DNA of 64,000 bases from Embleya sp051903075. Its GTDB lineage: Bacteria; Actinomycetota; Actinomycetes; Streptomycetales; Streptomycetaceae. Location of the stretch: assembly GCF_051903075.1 (NCBI RefSeq), contig NZ_CP182422.1:2728001-2792000 (forward strand). The letters are read 5' to 3'. Shown piece after piece: positions 52,176 to 63,300 of the stretch. Each line of letters begins with the position of its first letter. Positions within the stretch are counted from its first letter, which is position 1. The notes below the pieces were generated by a model, which worked only from the letters and a program-made list of their open reading frames with translations, was not told the origin of the DNA and searched no databases. Made by a program: the position numbers and the translations under genes.

Positions 52176-53519
52176 ATGCAAGACGACGTGCTCTTGGTTC
52201 ACGGCGGTTCCCCGCTGGAAGGCGAGGTTCGGGTCAAGGGCGCCAAGAACCTGGTGCCCAAGGCGATGGTGGCCGCGCTCCTGGGCGAGGCGCCGAGCCG
52301 ACTGCGCAACGTCCCGGAGATCAGCGACGTACGCATCGTCAAGGGCCTGCTGCAACTGCACGGCGTCGCGGTGCGCGACGGCGACGAGCCCGGCGAACTG
52401 CTGATGGACCCCACCCAGGTGGAACAGGCCAACGTCGCGGACATCGACGCGCACGCCGGCTCCAGCCGCATCCCGATCCTGCTCTGCGGCCCGCTGCTGC
52501 ACCGCCTCGGCCGCGCGTTCATCCCGGACCTGGGCGGCTGCATGATCGGCGACCGGCCGATCGACTTCCACCTGAGCGTGCTGCGCGAGTTCGGCGCGGT
52601 GATCACCAAGCGCCCCGAGGGGCTCTACATCGAGGCGCCCAACGGCCTCGAGGGCGCGAAGGTGCGGCTGCCGTTCCCCAGCGTGGGCGCCACCGAGCAG
52701 GTGCTGCTCGCGGCGGTGCGCGCGGAGGGCACCACCGAGCTGTCCAACGCGGCGGTGGAGCCGGAGATCATAGATCTGATCTGCGTGCTCCAGAAGATGG
52801 GCGCGATCATCTCGGTCACCACCGACCGGGTGATCCGCATCACGGGCGTCGCCAAGCTCGGCGGCTACGACCACCGCGCCCTGCCGGACCGACTGGAGGC
52901 CGCGTCCTGGGCCTGTGCGGCGCTGGCCACGCACGGTGACATCTACGTCCGCGGCGCCCGCCAGCTGGACATGATGACGTTCCTGAACGTCTTCCGGCAG
53001 GTCGGCGGCGCGTTTTCGATCGACGACGAGGGCATCCGCTTCTGGCACCCGGGCGGGCCGCTGAACGCGATCGCCCTGGAGACCGACGTACACCCCGGCT
53101 TCCAGACCGACTGGCAGCAGCCGCTGGTGGTCGCGCTGACCCAGGCCACAGGCCTGTCCATCGTGCACGAGACGGTGTACGAGCGGCGGCTCGGCTTCAC
53201 CTCGGCGCTGAACCAGATGGGCGCCACGATCCAGCTCTACAGCGAGTGCCTGGGCGGTACCCCCTGCCGGTTCGGCCAGCGCAACTTCCAGCACTCCGCG
53301 GTCATCTCCGGGCCGGCCAAGCTGCACGCCACCGACCTGGACATCCCGGACCTGCGGGCCGGTTTCTCGTACCTGATCGCCGCGCTCGCCGCGGAGGGCA
53401 CCTCACGGGTCACCGGCATCGACCTGATCGAACGCGGCTACGAGGACTTCCAGGCCAAGCTGGAGGCCCTGGGCGCCCGCGTGGAGCTGCCGATGCGGGT
53501 CGCCGAGAGCGTCGCCTAA
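52176..53519 (+). CDS. murA: UDP-N-acetylglucosamine 1-carboxyvinyltransferase
   Basis: A 447-residue enzyme adding enolpyruvate from PEP to UDP-GlcNAc, the first committed step of peptidoglycan synthesis. The conserved Lys is in RVKGAKNLVPKAMVA (about 18-32), and the catalytic Cys is in PDLGGCMIGDRPIDFHLS (about 118-135), so the enzyme has the fosfomycin-sensitive type of active site, unlike mycobacterial MurA with Asp. GRNP-like RLPFPSVGATE and LPDRLEAASW follow. The ATG at 52176 is preferred to the GTG at 52164, because GAGGA lies just upstream. A strong shared terminator follows. Confidence 0.95.
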   Translation: MQDDVLLVHGGSPLEGEVRVKGAKNLVPKAMVAALLGEAPSRLRNVPEISDVRIVKGLLQLHGVAVRDGDEPGELLMDPTQVEQANVADIDAHAGSSRIPILLCGPLLHRLGRAFIPDLGGCMIGDRPIDFHLSVLREFGAVITKRPEGLYIEAPNGLEGAKVRLPFPSVGATEQVLLAAVRAEGTTELSNAAVEPEIIDLICVLQKMGAIISVTTDRVIRITGVAKLGGYDHRALPDRLEAASWACAALATHGDIYVRGARQLDMMTFLNVFRQVGGAFSIDDEGIRFWHPGGPLNAIALETDVHPGFQTDWQQPLVVALTQATGLSIVHETVYERRLGFTSALNQMGATIQLYSECLGGTPCRFGQRNFQHSAVISGPAKLHATDLDIPDLRAGFSYLIAALAAEGTSRVTGIDLIERGYEDFQAKLEALGARVELPMRVAESVA

Positions 53520-53622
53520 CCGTTCGTCGGCCGTTTCCCGCGGCCCCTCGGATCACGATGGCCCCTTCCCGGGGCCTCAGGGGCCCGAGGAGGGCCGCGC
53601 GGGCCGCTCGGGCCCCACAACG

Positions 53623-53664
53623 CCGGAAGGGCGGCTTCCCCAGCGAGGGAAGCCGCCCTTCCGG
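53623..53664. terminator. Strong bidirectional terminator between murA and HU
   Basis: A perfect 18-bp stem (53623-53640 with 53647-53664) holds the loop CAGCGA; a TTT follows on the plus strand. The stem reads GGAAGGGCGGCTTCCC on its left arm. It lies between convergent murA and HU genes and should stop both. Confidence 0.9.
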
Positions 53665-53687
53665 TTTCCACCGGGGCTGCTACGGAC

Positions 53688-53969
53688 TTACTTGCCCGAG
53701 GCCGCGGCCTTGAGCTTCGAGCCCGCCGAAACCTTGACGCCGTAGCCGGCGGGGATGTCGATCGGGTCGCCGGTCTGCGGGTTCCGCGCGGTGCGGGCGG
53801 CACGGTGGGTGCGCTCGAAGGTGAGGAAGCCCGGGATCGAGACCTTCTCGTCGCCCTTGGCGACGATCTCGCCGACCACGTCGGCGAGCGCGCTCAGTAC
53901 GGCGTCCGCGTCCTTGCGGGTCACGTCGGCGCGCTCCGCGAGGGCGGCCACCAGCTCACTGCGGTTCAT
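53688..53969 (-). CDS. HU-family nucleoid protein
   Basis: A 93-residue DNA-bending protein. MNRSELVAALAERADVTRKD begins the helical dimerisation part, GFLTFERTHRAARTARNPQT (about 47-66) is the DNA-binding arm signature, and the C-terminus ends in AGSKLKAAASGK. This is the short HupA form, without the Lys/Ala-rich tail of the second streptomycete HU. GGGAG precedes the ATG. It sits beside murA and malic enzyme, a conserved arrangement in Streptomyces. Confidence 0.96.
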   Translation of the reverse strand: MNRSELVAALAERADVTRKDADAVLSALADVVGEIVAKGDEKVSIPGFLTFERTHRAARTARNPQTGDPIDIPAGYGVKVSAGSKLKAAASGK

Positions 53970-54204
53970 GTGTCACTCCCGTGTCTTGCTGACCTCCGCC
54001 GACGACCACGGAACGTGGTCGCAAACGTGGTTCAGTCCAACTCGCTGTTCTTGCCCCGGGGACGAATCCTGCACTCATCCATGCCCGGAAGCTAATCAAG
54101 GACACGCCAAATCACTGGGAAAGCCCCGTGATTTCGCGGTTCCGGCAGATTACGGGGCCGTTCGGGGGGCCCCGCAACCGGGATACGGACCGACAGTACG
54201 ACGA

Positions 54205-55611
54205 TCATCCCGCAGGGTTCTGACGCTCCGCCAACACCGCGTCCCGCACCGCCGCCGCGACCACCGAGGAGACCTCCGGGTGGAAAACGCTCGGGATGAT
54301 GTAGTTCGGGTTCACTTCGTCGTCGGAGACCACCGACGCCAGCGCCCGCGCGGCCGCGAGCAGCATGTCGTCGCTGATGTGCCGGCTCTGCGCGTCCACC
54401 AGACCGCGGAAGACGCCCGGGAAGACCAGCACGTTGTTGATCTGGTTGGGGAAGTCGCTGCGCCCGGTGGCGACCACCGCGGCGTGCTCCAGGGCCGCCG
54501 CCGGGTCCACCTCGGGATCCGGGTTGGCCAGCGCGAACACGATCGAGTCGGCGGCCATCGCGGCGATGTCGGAGCCGTCGAGTACGTTCGGCGCCGACAC
54601 GCCCACGAAGACGTCCGCGCCGACCACGGCCTCCTTGAGCGTGCCGGTCAGGCCCTGCTCGTTGGTGTGCTCGGCGATCCAGCGCAGGTCCGTACCCAGG
54701 TCCTCGCGCCCGGTGTGCACCACGCCGCGCACGTCCGCGACCACCACGTGGCCCGCGCCCGCGGAGAGGAGCAGCTTGAGGATCGCGGTGCCGGCCGCGC
54801 CCGCGCCCGACATGACGATGCGCACGTCCTGGATCTTCTTGCCGACCACCCGCAGCGCGTTGGTGAGCGCCGCGAGCACCACGATCGCGGTGCCGTGCTG
54901 GTCGTCGTGGAAGACCGGGATGTCCAGCGTCTCGCGCAGCCGGCGCTCGATCTCGAAGCAGCGCGGCGCGGAGATGTCCTCCAGGTTGATCCCGGCGAAG
55001 CCCGGCGCCATCACCTGCACGGCCCGGACGATCTCGTCCGGGTCCTGGGTGTCCAGGCAGATCGGCCACGCGTCGATCCCCGCGAAGCGCTTGAACAGGG
55101 CCGCCTTGCCCTCCATGACCGGCAGCGCGGCCTTGGGGCCGATGTTGCCCAGGCCGAGCACCGCGGAGCCGTCGGTGACCACCGCGACGGTGTTGCGCTT
55201 GATGGTCAGCCGGCGCGCGTCGTCCGGGTTCTCCGCGATGGCCAGGCACACTCGCGCCACGCCCGGGGTGTAGACCATCGAGAGGTCGTCGCGGTTGCGG
55301 ATCGGGTGCTTGGACTGCATCTCGATCTTGCCGCCGAGGTGCATCAGGAACGTGCGGTCCGAGACCTTGCCGAGGGTGACGCCCTCGATCTCGCGGATCG
55401 CCTCCACGAGCCGGTCGGCGTGATCGGTCGAGGTCGCCGCGATCGTGACGTCGATCCGCAGGCGCTCGTGGCCGGACGCGGTGACGTCGAGCGCGGTGAT
55501 CGACCCCCCGGCGGATTCCACCGTGTTGGTGAGCCGACTGACCGACGGGCCCCCTGCGGGGACCTCCAGTCGAGCCGTGATCGAGTACGAGGCGCTGGGC
55601 GCTGCGGGCAT
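54205..55611 (-). CDS. NAD-dependent malic enzyme with N-terminal ACT-like domain
   Basis: A 468-residue enzyme decarboxylating malate to pyruvate. The first 80 or so residues form an ACT-like regulatory fold (SYSITARLEVPAGGPSVSRL, then SITALDV). Catalytic blocks are MVYTPGVARVCLAI (about 111-124), VTDGSAVLGLGNIGPKAALP, FHDDQHGTAIVVLAALTNAL with the metal ligands, and the Rossmann motif MSGAGAAGTAILKL. It corresponds to the short bacterial malic enzyme form. GGAGGAGAAAGAG precedes the ATG. The small RNA candidate begins about 235 bases upstream, on the opposite strand. Confidence 0.95.
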   Translation of the reverse strand: MPAAPSASYSITARLEVPAGGPSVSRLTNTVESAGGSITALDVTASGHERLRIDVTIAATSTDHADRLVEAIREIEGVTLGKVSDRTFLMHLGGKIEMQSKHPIRNRDDLSMVYTPGVARVCLAIAENPDDARRLTIKRNTVAVVTDGSAVLGLGNIGPKAALPVMEGKAALFKRFAGIDAWPICLDTQDPDEIVRAVQVMAPGFAGINLEDISAPRCFEIERRLRETLDIPVFHDDQHGTAIVVLAALTNALRVVGKKIQDVRIVMSGAGAAGTAILKLLLSAGAGHVVVADVRGVVHTGREDLGTDLRWIAEHTNEQGLTGTLKEAVVGADVFVGVSAPNVLDGSDIAAMAADSIVFALANPDPEVDPAAALEHAAVVATGRSDFPNQINNVLVFPGVFRGLVDAQSRHISDDMLLAAARALASVVSDDEVNPNYIIPSVFHPEVSSVVAAAVRDAVLAERQNPAG

Positions 55612-55844
55612 GAACTCTTTCTCCTCCGATCGCTGCGACGCCCGTTTCCCACGACGTCGCATCGCTCCCGATGGTCTCACTTCGTGGACATCGGCGTGCC
55701 GACCGGGGCGACCGGGAGCCCGCCTTACCCGGACCCCCCGGCCACGCAAACTGTGATCCTCGTCCTTCGCCGATCTCCCGGCGTCGGCGGGAGGGTCGGT
55801 TACGCTGGTCGACGACACCGGCTCGATCCAAGCCCCCGGGCCCA

Positions 55845-55945
55845 ACCATTAGTCCCTACGAGGGACCACTTGCCGAGAGGCGAGCATTGGCGGGTCGGTG
55901 TCCTCGACCACGAAAGCGGCGGCCCCGAGGGGGCCGCCGCTTTTT
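55845..55945 (+). ncRNA. Putative small RNA with four hairpins and an intrinsic terminator
   Basis: On the plus strand, four hairpins follow each other with short linkers: GTCCC/GGGAC (55852-55866), CTTGCC/GGCGAG closing a GAGA tetraloop (55869-55884), GGTCG/CGACC (55893-55909) and a 14-bp stem with GAG loop (55913-55943) running into five Ts (55941-55945), a textbook terminator. No plus-strand gene lies upstream that would need this terminator: the neighbours, malic enzyme and the HEAT-like gene, are both on the minus strand. A weak -10-like TACGCT sits at 55801-55806. No ORF of note lies within. Family not recognised; loops are not C-rich, so it is not the 6C RNA. Confidence 0.6.
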
Positions 55946-55960
55946 GGCGCCCGGGTCGCG

Positions 55961-57373
55961 CTATGCCTCCAGGATGGCGTCCAACATCGCGTGCATGCGC
56001 TCTTCGCCGAGCCCGGGATTTCGAGCCGCGACGGCGGCGGTCCCGGGGTCGTCGAGCAGTTCGAGCAGCCGGTCGAGGGGCAGCCGCGGGTCGGTGATCG
56101 CGGATTCGCGGACCCACTCGACCGGGTCGCGCGTGAGGCGTGCGATCACATCCGGCGCGATCTCGGGATCCCGCAGCGAGACCGTGCGCAACCGCGGGTT
56201 CGGGTCGTCGGCGTATCGGGCCATGCCGACGGTGGGGAAGTTCGGCCGAAGCACCAGGTATCCCCATCCCCCACTGGCGTACATGTCCACGAGCAATTCC
56301 GAGGGCGCGTCGTCGTTCGCCCGGCACAGGGTCAACCGGACGAAGTAGTCCGGATCGGCGGCGAGACGCGCCAGGAGGTCCGGCGGCAGGTGGGCGGCTT
56401 CGGCGGCGTTGCGCCGCAGCAGCACGTGCCCGGAGGTCGCGGCCCGCCGTACGACGTCGGGGTCGTCGAGCCGGCTTCGGATCCAACCCAGGCCCCGCTG
56501 CCGGCCTTCGGGGATCGTGTAGTCGATCAGGGCGCGTTGCTCCTCGGTCAGGTCCTCCCGGGTGGACACCGCCAGGCGGACCCCGTTGTCCGGGTCGGCG
56601 GCCATCGACAACGCCAGTTCGGTGCTCAACGCCGGGTTCCGGGCGACCGCCCGACGCACTTCGACGTCCTCGTCCCGGATCAGGGAGCGGGCGAGTTCGT
56701 CGGCGAGTTCCGGCTCCTCCGCGAGCTCCCAGCGGCTCTTCTCCGGGTCCTCTTCCGCGCCGGCGGAATCGGAGCCCCGTTCCTCGGTCGCTTCGAAGTC
56801 CGAGATCCATTCCTGGATGTGGGCGTCGGGGTCACGTCGCAGCGCCTCCCGAACCTCGGGCCGCAACCGACCCCAGATCCGTTCGTGCAGCGCCGCGTAC
56901 CGCACCTTGGCTTCCGGATCCTCGACCAGCCGCATCCGCACTTCGTCCGGCGTATCCCGGTGCATGACCGCCCAGTACCGTGTCGATGCCTCGGGCGCCG
57001 CACACAGCGCCGCGATCGCCTCGGCCGGCATCGGCACACCGAACTCCCCGGCGTTGACCGCACAGATCAAGCGCACCTCGGGATCCGAATCGAAGGCCAT
57101 GCCGGCGAAGAGGTCCGCCGGCAGGTTCCGATTCTCCAAAACCTTGGCGCGGGCCACCGGATCCGGATGCACCACGACCCGTTCGAAGAGTTCCCTGGGC
57201 CACGACACCCACGCCAGTCGGTGCCCGTGCTCGGGAAACGGATCCATCTCCAACAGCCGCGACAGCACGGACACGGGGGCCGCCGGATTGCGAACCAGCC
57301 CGCCTCCCCATGCCTCGGCCCGCCCGGGCCGATCAACGCTTCGCCGCATGAAGGTCCCCGGGGTCTCGGCCAC
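55961..57373 (-). CDS. HEAT-like / leucine-rich-repeat-variant protein, candidate immunity protein
   Basis: A 470-residue soluble repeat protein. Many units follow the pattern DPD-x-x-VR-x-A-V-A-x-N-P-x-L (for example DEDVEVRRAVARNPALSTEL, ADPDNGVRLAVSTREDL, DDPDVVRRAATSGHV), spaced by about 24 residues as in HEAT or LRV arrays. No enzymatic motif is visible. Its GTG start shares one base with the TAG of the giant Rhs gene (TAGTG), so it is translated as the next cistron. Immunity genes lie directly after polymorphic toxin genes, which makes immunity the leading idea. Against this, it is larger than most immunity proteins and its GC is genome-typical, unlike the toxin tip. Confidence 0.8.
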   Translation of the reverse strand: MAETPGTFMRRSVDRPGRAEAWGGGLVRNPAAPVSVLSRLLEMDPFPEHGHRLAWVSWPRELFERVVVHPDPVARAKVLENRNLPADLFAGMAFDSDPEVRLICAVNAGEFGVPMPAEAIAALCAAPEASTRYWAVMHRDTPDEVRMRLVEDPEAKVRYAALHERIWGRLRPEVREALRRDPDAHIQEWISDFEATEERGSDSAGAEEDPEKSRWELAEEPELADELARSLIRDEDVEVRRAVARNPALSTELALSMAADPDNGVRLAVSTREDLTEEQRALIDYTIPEGRQRGLGWIRSRLDDPDVVRRAATSGHVLLRRNAAEAAHLPPDLLARLAADPDYFVRLTLCRANDDAPSELLVDMYASGGWGYLVLRPNFPTVGMARYADDPNPRLRTVSLRDPEIAPDVIARLTRDPVEWVRESAITDPRLPLDRLLELLDDPGTAAVAARNPGLGEERMHAMLDAILEA

Positions 57374-60300
57374 TACCGCTCGTCCTTGGTCAAGGCTCCC
57401 ACGATCGCGCCCACGATGGCGCCGAGCAGCATGCCGAGTCGTCGCTCCGAGCCTGCGGATCTGGAGACCGCGCTATCGAACTTCTCATTGATCTTTCGCC
57501 AATTCGGCTCCGCTGGATAGACCCGCTGACGGACCCCGTTGACAGTGTCGTACCAAATGATCGATCCCCAGGTACGGTTGTCGTTCGCTATGGCGAGCTT
57601 TACGACCACCAATTCCCATGCCGTGCCGAATCCGCCCAGATCGTCACCCCCCTTGTACACCATCTCGGGCCCCTGTCGCGTGGCCCACATTCCACGAAGC
57701 ATCGTATTCACGATGCGCTCCTCGGTACTTTTCCCCTCCACCCCCTCGAGAGTGATCGTCAACGATACCGATTGATTGTTTACCGCCTGGTGCACGCCGG
57801 TCATCCAGTTGGCCCAATACGGACTTTCCTTACTGATATCCCCGCTTGTTTCATTGCCGGGGAAGGTCTTGTTGAAAGTCCGAGCCGACGAATCCTGATC
57901 CTGCTGTACGTTCTCACCTTTACGAATGTCGTACGCCAGCTTGTCGGAGTAGGGGTTCATCCCGAGGACCACATGTTCGCAACTGTCGTTGTGAACGAGG
58001 ACGGCCGTATCCCCGGCTCCGACGAAGTACGTATGTACGTTGTCGACCGTGAGGTTGTACGTGCGGACATTCCCCGGCCGCTCGGCAACGGTCCGCACCG
58101 CCACGCGCCCGCCCGGAGTCTGTAGCTCCTCCCCCGGCACGAGGTCCTTGGCCGCCACCCAAGCCTGCGTGGTGGCGTCGAAGAAGCGGTGGTCCGCCGT
58201 GGCGGTGATCGTGCGTGGACCCTCGCCGCCGTCGACCGTGATGTCGACGAACGCCTTGTCCTCGTCCGTGACATGGACGGCACCGACCGCGTGGCTCTGG
58301 ACCCGGCCGTCGGCCTCCACGACCCCCGGGTCGGTGTTCGCCACCCGGTCACCGAGCCGGACCTGGTCGATGCGCTTGGTCGACCCGTCGGCCAGCAGGA
58401 TCGGGGTGTCACCGGGGAAGCTGTTCCGGTCGCATTTGTCGTCGGTCTTGCGGCCGGTCGCGGGCTTGCGGCCCTCGCTCAGGGCCTCCGACCCGACATA
58501 GACGGCCGCCGCGGCGATCCCCAATTCCCCTGCCGCGGCCAGCCCCGCCACCCCGGCACCCGCCGCCGCCGCACCCGCGACCGCCGGAATGAGGATGGGC
58601 GCGGCCACGACGACGGTTACGACCACCGCGACGGCGACCGCGACGGCGGCCACCTTGGCCGCCTTCTTGAAGAATTTGCCCCAACCCATGCCGCTGGGGT
58701 CGGTGTTGCCGACGGGGTTGCCGCCGCCGTAGGTGTACGGGTTGAGCTGTGCCGAGTCGTCGGCGACGGTCACCGGGTCGCGGGACAGGAAGCGGCCGAC
58801 GCCGGGGTCGTACTCGCGCGCGCCCAGATGCGTCAGCCCGGTGGACGAGTCCTTGGGCCCGCCCAGAAAGCCCTTGTCGTCGGGCCATACGGCCGGCTGG
58901 GTCCCGCGCGGGTCGCCGTAGGGCATGGACGCGCGCCGGGTGAAGTTCCGGCTCGCGTAGTCGATCGCGAGTTGGCTCGTGCCGTGGTGGTCGGTGACGA
59001 GCACGGAGTTCTGACCGGTGGAGGTACGGACGAACGTGCCCCCCGCTCCCGGGTAGTACCGGGTCCCGGTGACCGTGTTCGTCACCCGGTCGAGCTTGAG
59101 TTCGGTGGTCCCCAGGTACAACGTGACCGCGTCGGGTTCGCGCCTCAGCAGCCTCGTGCCGTCGGGGTCGTAGACGAAGCTGCCGGTCTTGGCCTGGGCC
59201 CCGACCCCGGTCGTCGAGGTGGCGAGGCGTCCCTCCGGATCCCAGGTCATGGCCTGGTCGTCGCCGTTGACGGTGCGCCGGGTGGTGTTGCCGCCGGGGT
59301 CGTAGCCATAGGACGTACGGTTGCTGCCGCCGGGGCCGGTGGTGTCGACCGAGTTCAGTCGATGGCCCTGGGTGTTGTAGGTACGGGTGACGTCCTTGGC
59401 GATGACGCCGGCGGGGTCGTGCTGCTTCTCGCCGACGCGGTTGCCGACCGCGTCGAACGTGTACGACGTCCAGTAGGCGTCGATGCCGCCGACCCGGGGC
59501 GTGGTGCCGGCGGCCGGGCCGTTGGCGCAGTTGTCGATGCCGCTCCAGGCCTCGGTCATCCGCCGGCGGTAGTCGTACCCGAAGCACTGCGTATCGGAAG
59601 CCGTGGCGTCGTCGCGGACATTGGCGATCCGGACGATGTTCCCGGCCTGGTCGTACGTGTAGTTCAGATCGTCGAGCGTCTGCGGCCCGGCCGCCTCCCG
59701 GTCGGTGACGGTGCGCACCGGCCGGCGGGTGTCCTCGGCGTACGACATCGAGGTGATGGTGCGTCGGCCGACGTTGCCGAACTGCGTCTGGATGGGCTCG
59801 CCGAAGGGCGAGTACACGGTGCCGCCGACGTAGTGGGTGTTGCCGGAGGCCAGCGAATTCGCCAGACCGAACTTGGTGTAGCCGTAGTTCAGGGTCTCGG
59901 CCGGCAACCCGCCCCAGGACCGGCTGTAGGTCATCGTGTCCAAGAGCGCGATGCCGTCGGTGAAGGTGCTGGTCGTGGTGTATTCCCCGGCCAGCTTCTC
60001 CTCGCCCGGCGCCGACGGGATGGTGACCTTGACACCGGTGGGGTGTCCCGCCGGGTCGTATCCGATGGTCTCCGAGACGTAGCGCAGACCGTTGGCGATC
60101 CGGGTGGACGAGCGGGCCAGCCCGAGGGCACCCGGCGGGTCGTATCCCCATTCGGCCCGAAGCGCCCCCGTCTGACCGCCGTCGCGCAACGAGGTCCTGC
60201 GGCCCAATTCGTCGTAGGTGTAGGCGACGGTCTGTCCACGCGGGTCGGTGCTCGTCCTCACCTGGTCCGCACCCGGCTCGCCGGACGGTACGTAGGTACG

Positions 60301-63300
60301 GGTCGAGACGCCCTGGTCGGGATCGGTCGTCTTGACCTGACGACTTCTCAGGTCGAACTCGTACGTCCAGGTGTTCCCGCCCGCGTCGACGACCCTGGTG
60401 CGATTTCCCGCCTTGTCGTACCCGTATCGAGTGGCGTCGAAGGCCGAGGGCGGTGCGTCGAAGGCGGGCACCGGGGCACCGTCGGCCGGATTGGCGTCCT
60501 TGTACTCGCGGACCTCGACCGTCTGGCCCAGGACATCGGTGATCTTGAGGACACTGGTCCCGCCGGCCGGTGGGACGGTCGCGATCCAGTTGCCGCCGTG
60601 CAGCGTGGTCGTGCGCCACCGTTCGACATTGGCGGACTTGAACACCGAGGCCGTCTCCCGGCTCATTCCGTCGAACTCGACGACGGTCTGGGACGGGATC
60701 TGGTTGTCCGCCACCGACAGCAGTTCCGGAGCCGGTGGGTTGCGGTTGAAGTACCCGGCGTTCTGCTTGTTCTTGCGTCCCTGGTCGTCGTAGAAGGTGT
60801 CGGTGACCACCCGCCCGTCGGCGACCTGACTCTGTGTCTGACGGGGCCTCAGCAGTCCGTCGGAGACCGTGAGTTCGGTGTGATACGAGCCGTCGTCCAG
60901 CAGCGTCCTGGTGGTCACCACGCTGGGCGCGGCCTGGTTGACGGCGTAGCTGTAGAGCATGTTCGCGGGTGCGCTCGTCGGGCGCCCGTTCAGCCAGACC
61001 GAGGTCAGCCGGCCCAACGCGTCGAAGGCACTCGTCGAGCCGCGCCCGTTGACGTCCACCGACTTCAGGGTCAGCCCACGCACGGGGTCGATCTGCGTGC
61101 TGCCGGTCCAGTTCCGGGGGTTGGTGACCCGGATCTCCCGAGGCGTGGCACCTTCGGCGGGCACATAGGCCGTGGAATTGCTCTGTCCGTCCTCGCCCAC
61201 CACGCTCAGCGGCCGACCGTAGACGTCGTACGTGGTCACCGCGGCGACGCCGTACACCGGCGTGGTGCCTTCGAAGCGCTCCAGCCCCTCTCGGCGGGTG
61301 ACGTTGCCCATGCCCGCCGCGGGCGGCTCCCCGAGTGCCCGGTTGTCGTAGAAGTTTCGGGACTCGGCGATGATGTTCGCGGGCGTGGCCGGGACCGAGC
61401 ACCCGTCCGCTGCGGTTTGCTCGGAGGCCGGGAACGCGATCAGCCACGCGGTGCGATCGGACCGCACGTAGGTCGTGCGGGTGCACGACTCGTCCCCCGT
61501 CACCGACGCGTCGCCCTCGTCACCGGAGGTCACCGACAGGCCGTCCGAGTCGTAGGTGTGCGTGGTCTTCCTGGACTGCCAACTCCCGGTCGACAACCTG
61601 ACCTTGACCGTCTCCGACAGCGGACGCACCTGATGGGCGGTCAGCGCCGGCAGGCCCGCCCGGCGCGGTCGGGTGGCCGTCTCGCGGAGCACTTGCGGTT
61701 CGTTGACCTTCGACGTCGCCGGTGCTCCGCCCAGCGCGGTGTCCTTGTCGTACCCGATCTCCTCGCGGACACTTCCGTTGAACTCCGGGCGGTCCGGAAT
61801 CCCCTGGACTTGAACGGACCGGGCGCTGTTGTCGGCGAGTTTGTCGCCGTCCATACCGCGGAAGAAGATCGTCTCGGTCAGCGTCGGATTGCCCGCGCCC
61901 TTGCGCACGCGTACCGCGCCGTAGCCGCGGAACTCGCTCCACGTGCGGTGTTTGTCGAGCGTGAACTCGTCCTCGTCGCGGTGCCAGGCGACCGGTCCCA
62001 CGTATTCGTAGGCGGTGACGGTGGTCGGCGATCCGTCGCCCGCGACCAGGTCGTCCTCTTGCACGCGGGTCACGACATACTTGTGGAACCAGTCCTTGAG
62101 CGGTGCGGTGTATCCGTCCGGAGTCCACCAAACGGGATAGCAGCGGCGGGTGTTGGTATCGGCCGTCGGCAGGTTCGCGGTGGTGCAGTCCGGGGCCGAG
62201 TAGTCGATCAGCGTATCGGCGCCGGTCTCCGAGGCGATCCGGGTCAGGCGGTACTTGTACAGCGGGGGCAGACCCTCGGCGCCGTCGACCCGGTTGGGCA
62301 TCAGGGTGCCCTCGAAGGTCATCGGCGGGAGGGTGATCGGCGCGCTCCCGGGGGCCTTGGCGGTGCGGGTGATCGAGGACAACCACAGGGCTCGGCCACC
62401 GCGGTCCCCGCTGCCCGGCAGGGTCTGTTCCAGCGCCCAACCGTCGGCCGGCGTGTAGGCGGTACCGGTGCCGGACCACACGGAGGTGTCGATCCGGGTG
62501 AGTCGCTTGCGGGTCCAGAACGTGGGCGATGCGACGTAGCAGGTCTTGCCGCTCTCGCAGTTGAGATCGACCGGGGTATCGGGCCAGTTCTCGGCGTGGT
62601 CCTTGTCGAAGGTGTCGCACGCGCTCAGGCAACGCTCGGCGTAGCCGAACTCGACCTTCGCCGGTGCGGGCGCCGAGTAGATCCGGTCGGCGCGGTGCCC
62701 GTACTCGATCCGGATCGGGTAGCCGCCGCGGGTGTAGCCGGCGGTGGCGGTCGTGGCGCCGTTCTTCGCGTAGAAGTTCTCTTCCTTGGCGAAGTAGTAC
62801 ACGCTCGCGTTGCCGTGGACGTCGGTGACGAAGTCCAGATTCCAGCGCCACGCCTGGGTTTTGGCCGAATCCGCGAACGCGGCCTGATGACCCGGCTCAC
62901 CCGGGTTGTTGCCGAAGACCGGCTCGGTGTAGACGGAGTTGGTCTCGGGCTTGCCCGCGGTCCAGGTCGGCAGGCGGTTCTTGCCGAACCAGTACTGGGT
63001 TCCGTCGGTCGACGTCACGCGCCAGTACTCGTTGGCCCCGTCCACCGCGTCGCCGTCGTCGCCGTTCGCCGTGTCGGCGTTCGTGCCGGTGAGGTGCTCG
63101 ATCCGGGAGCCGTCGTCGGCGGCGGGACGCCAGGCGCCGGACGCCTCGTCACGAACGAGTTCGGTGGACTTGCCGTTCAGGGACATGACGACGTACTGGC
63201 CGCCGATCCAGCACAGGTCGCCGTCCTTGGTGGTGTTCGATCCCGGCGTGTCCTTGTCGTCCTTGCAGTTGCGGTAACGCCGTTCCACGAAGCCCTGTTC

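Noticed and set aside
55845..55945. Small RNA considered as the 6C RNA or a tRNA
   Set aside because: Loops are not C-rich and there is no cloverleaf or anticodon arm of the right spacing.
58409..61486. Second minus-strand frame of 1025 codons inside the Rhs gene
   Set aside because: It is the +1 frame of the same strand, Arg/His/Gly-rich; the Rhs frame carries every recognisable motif.
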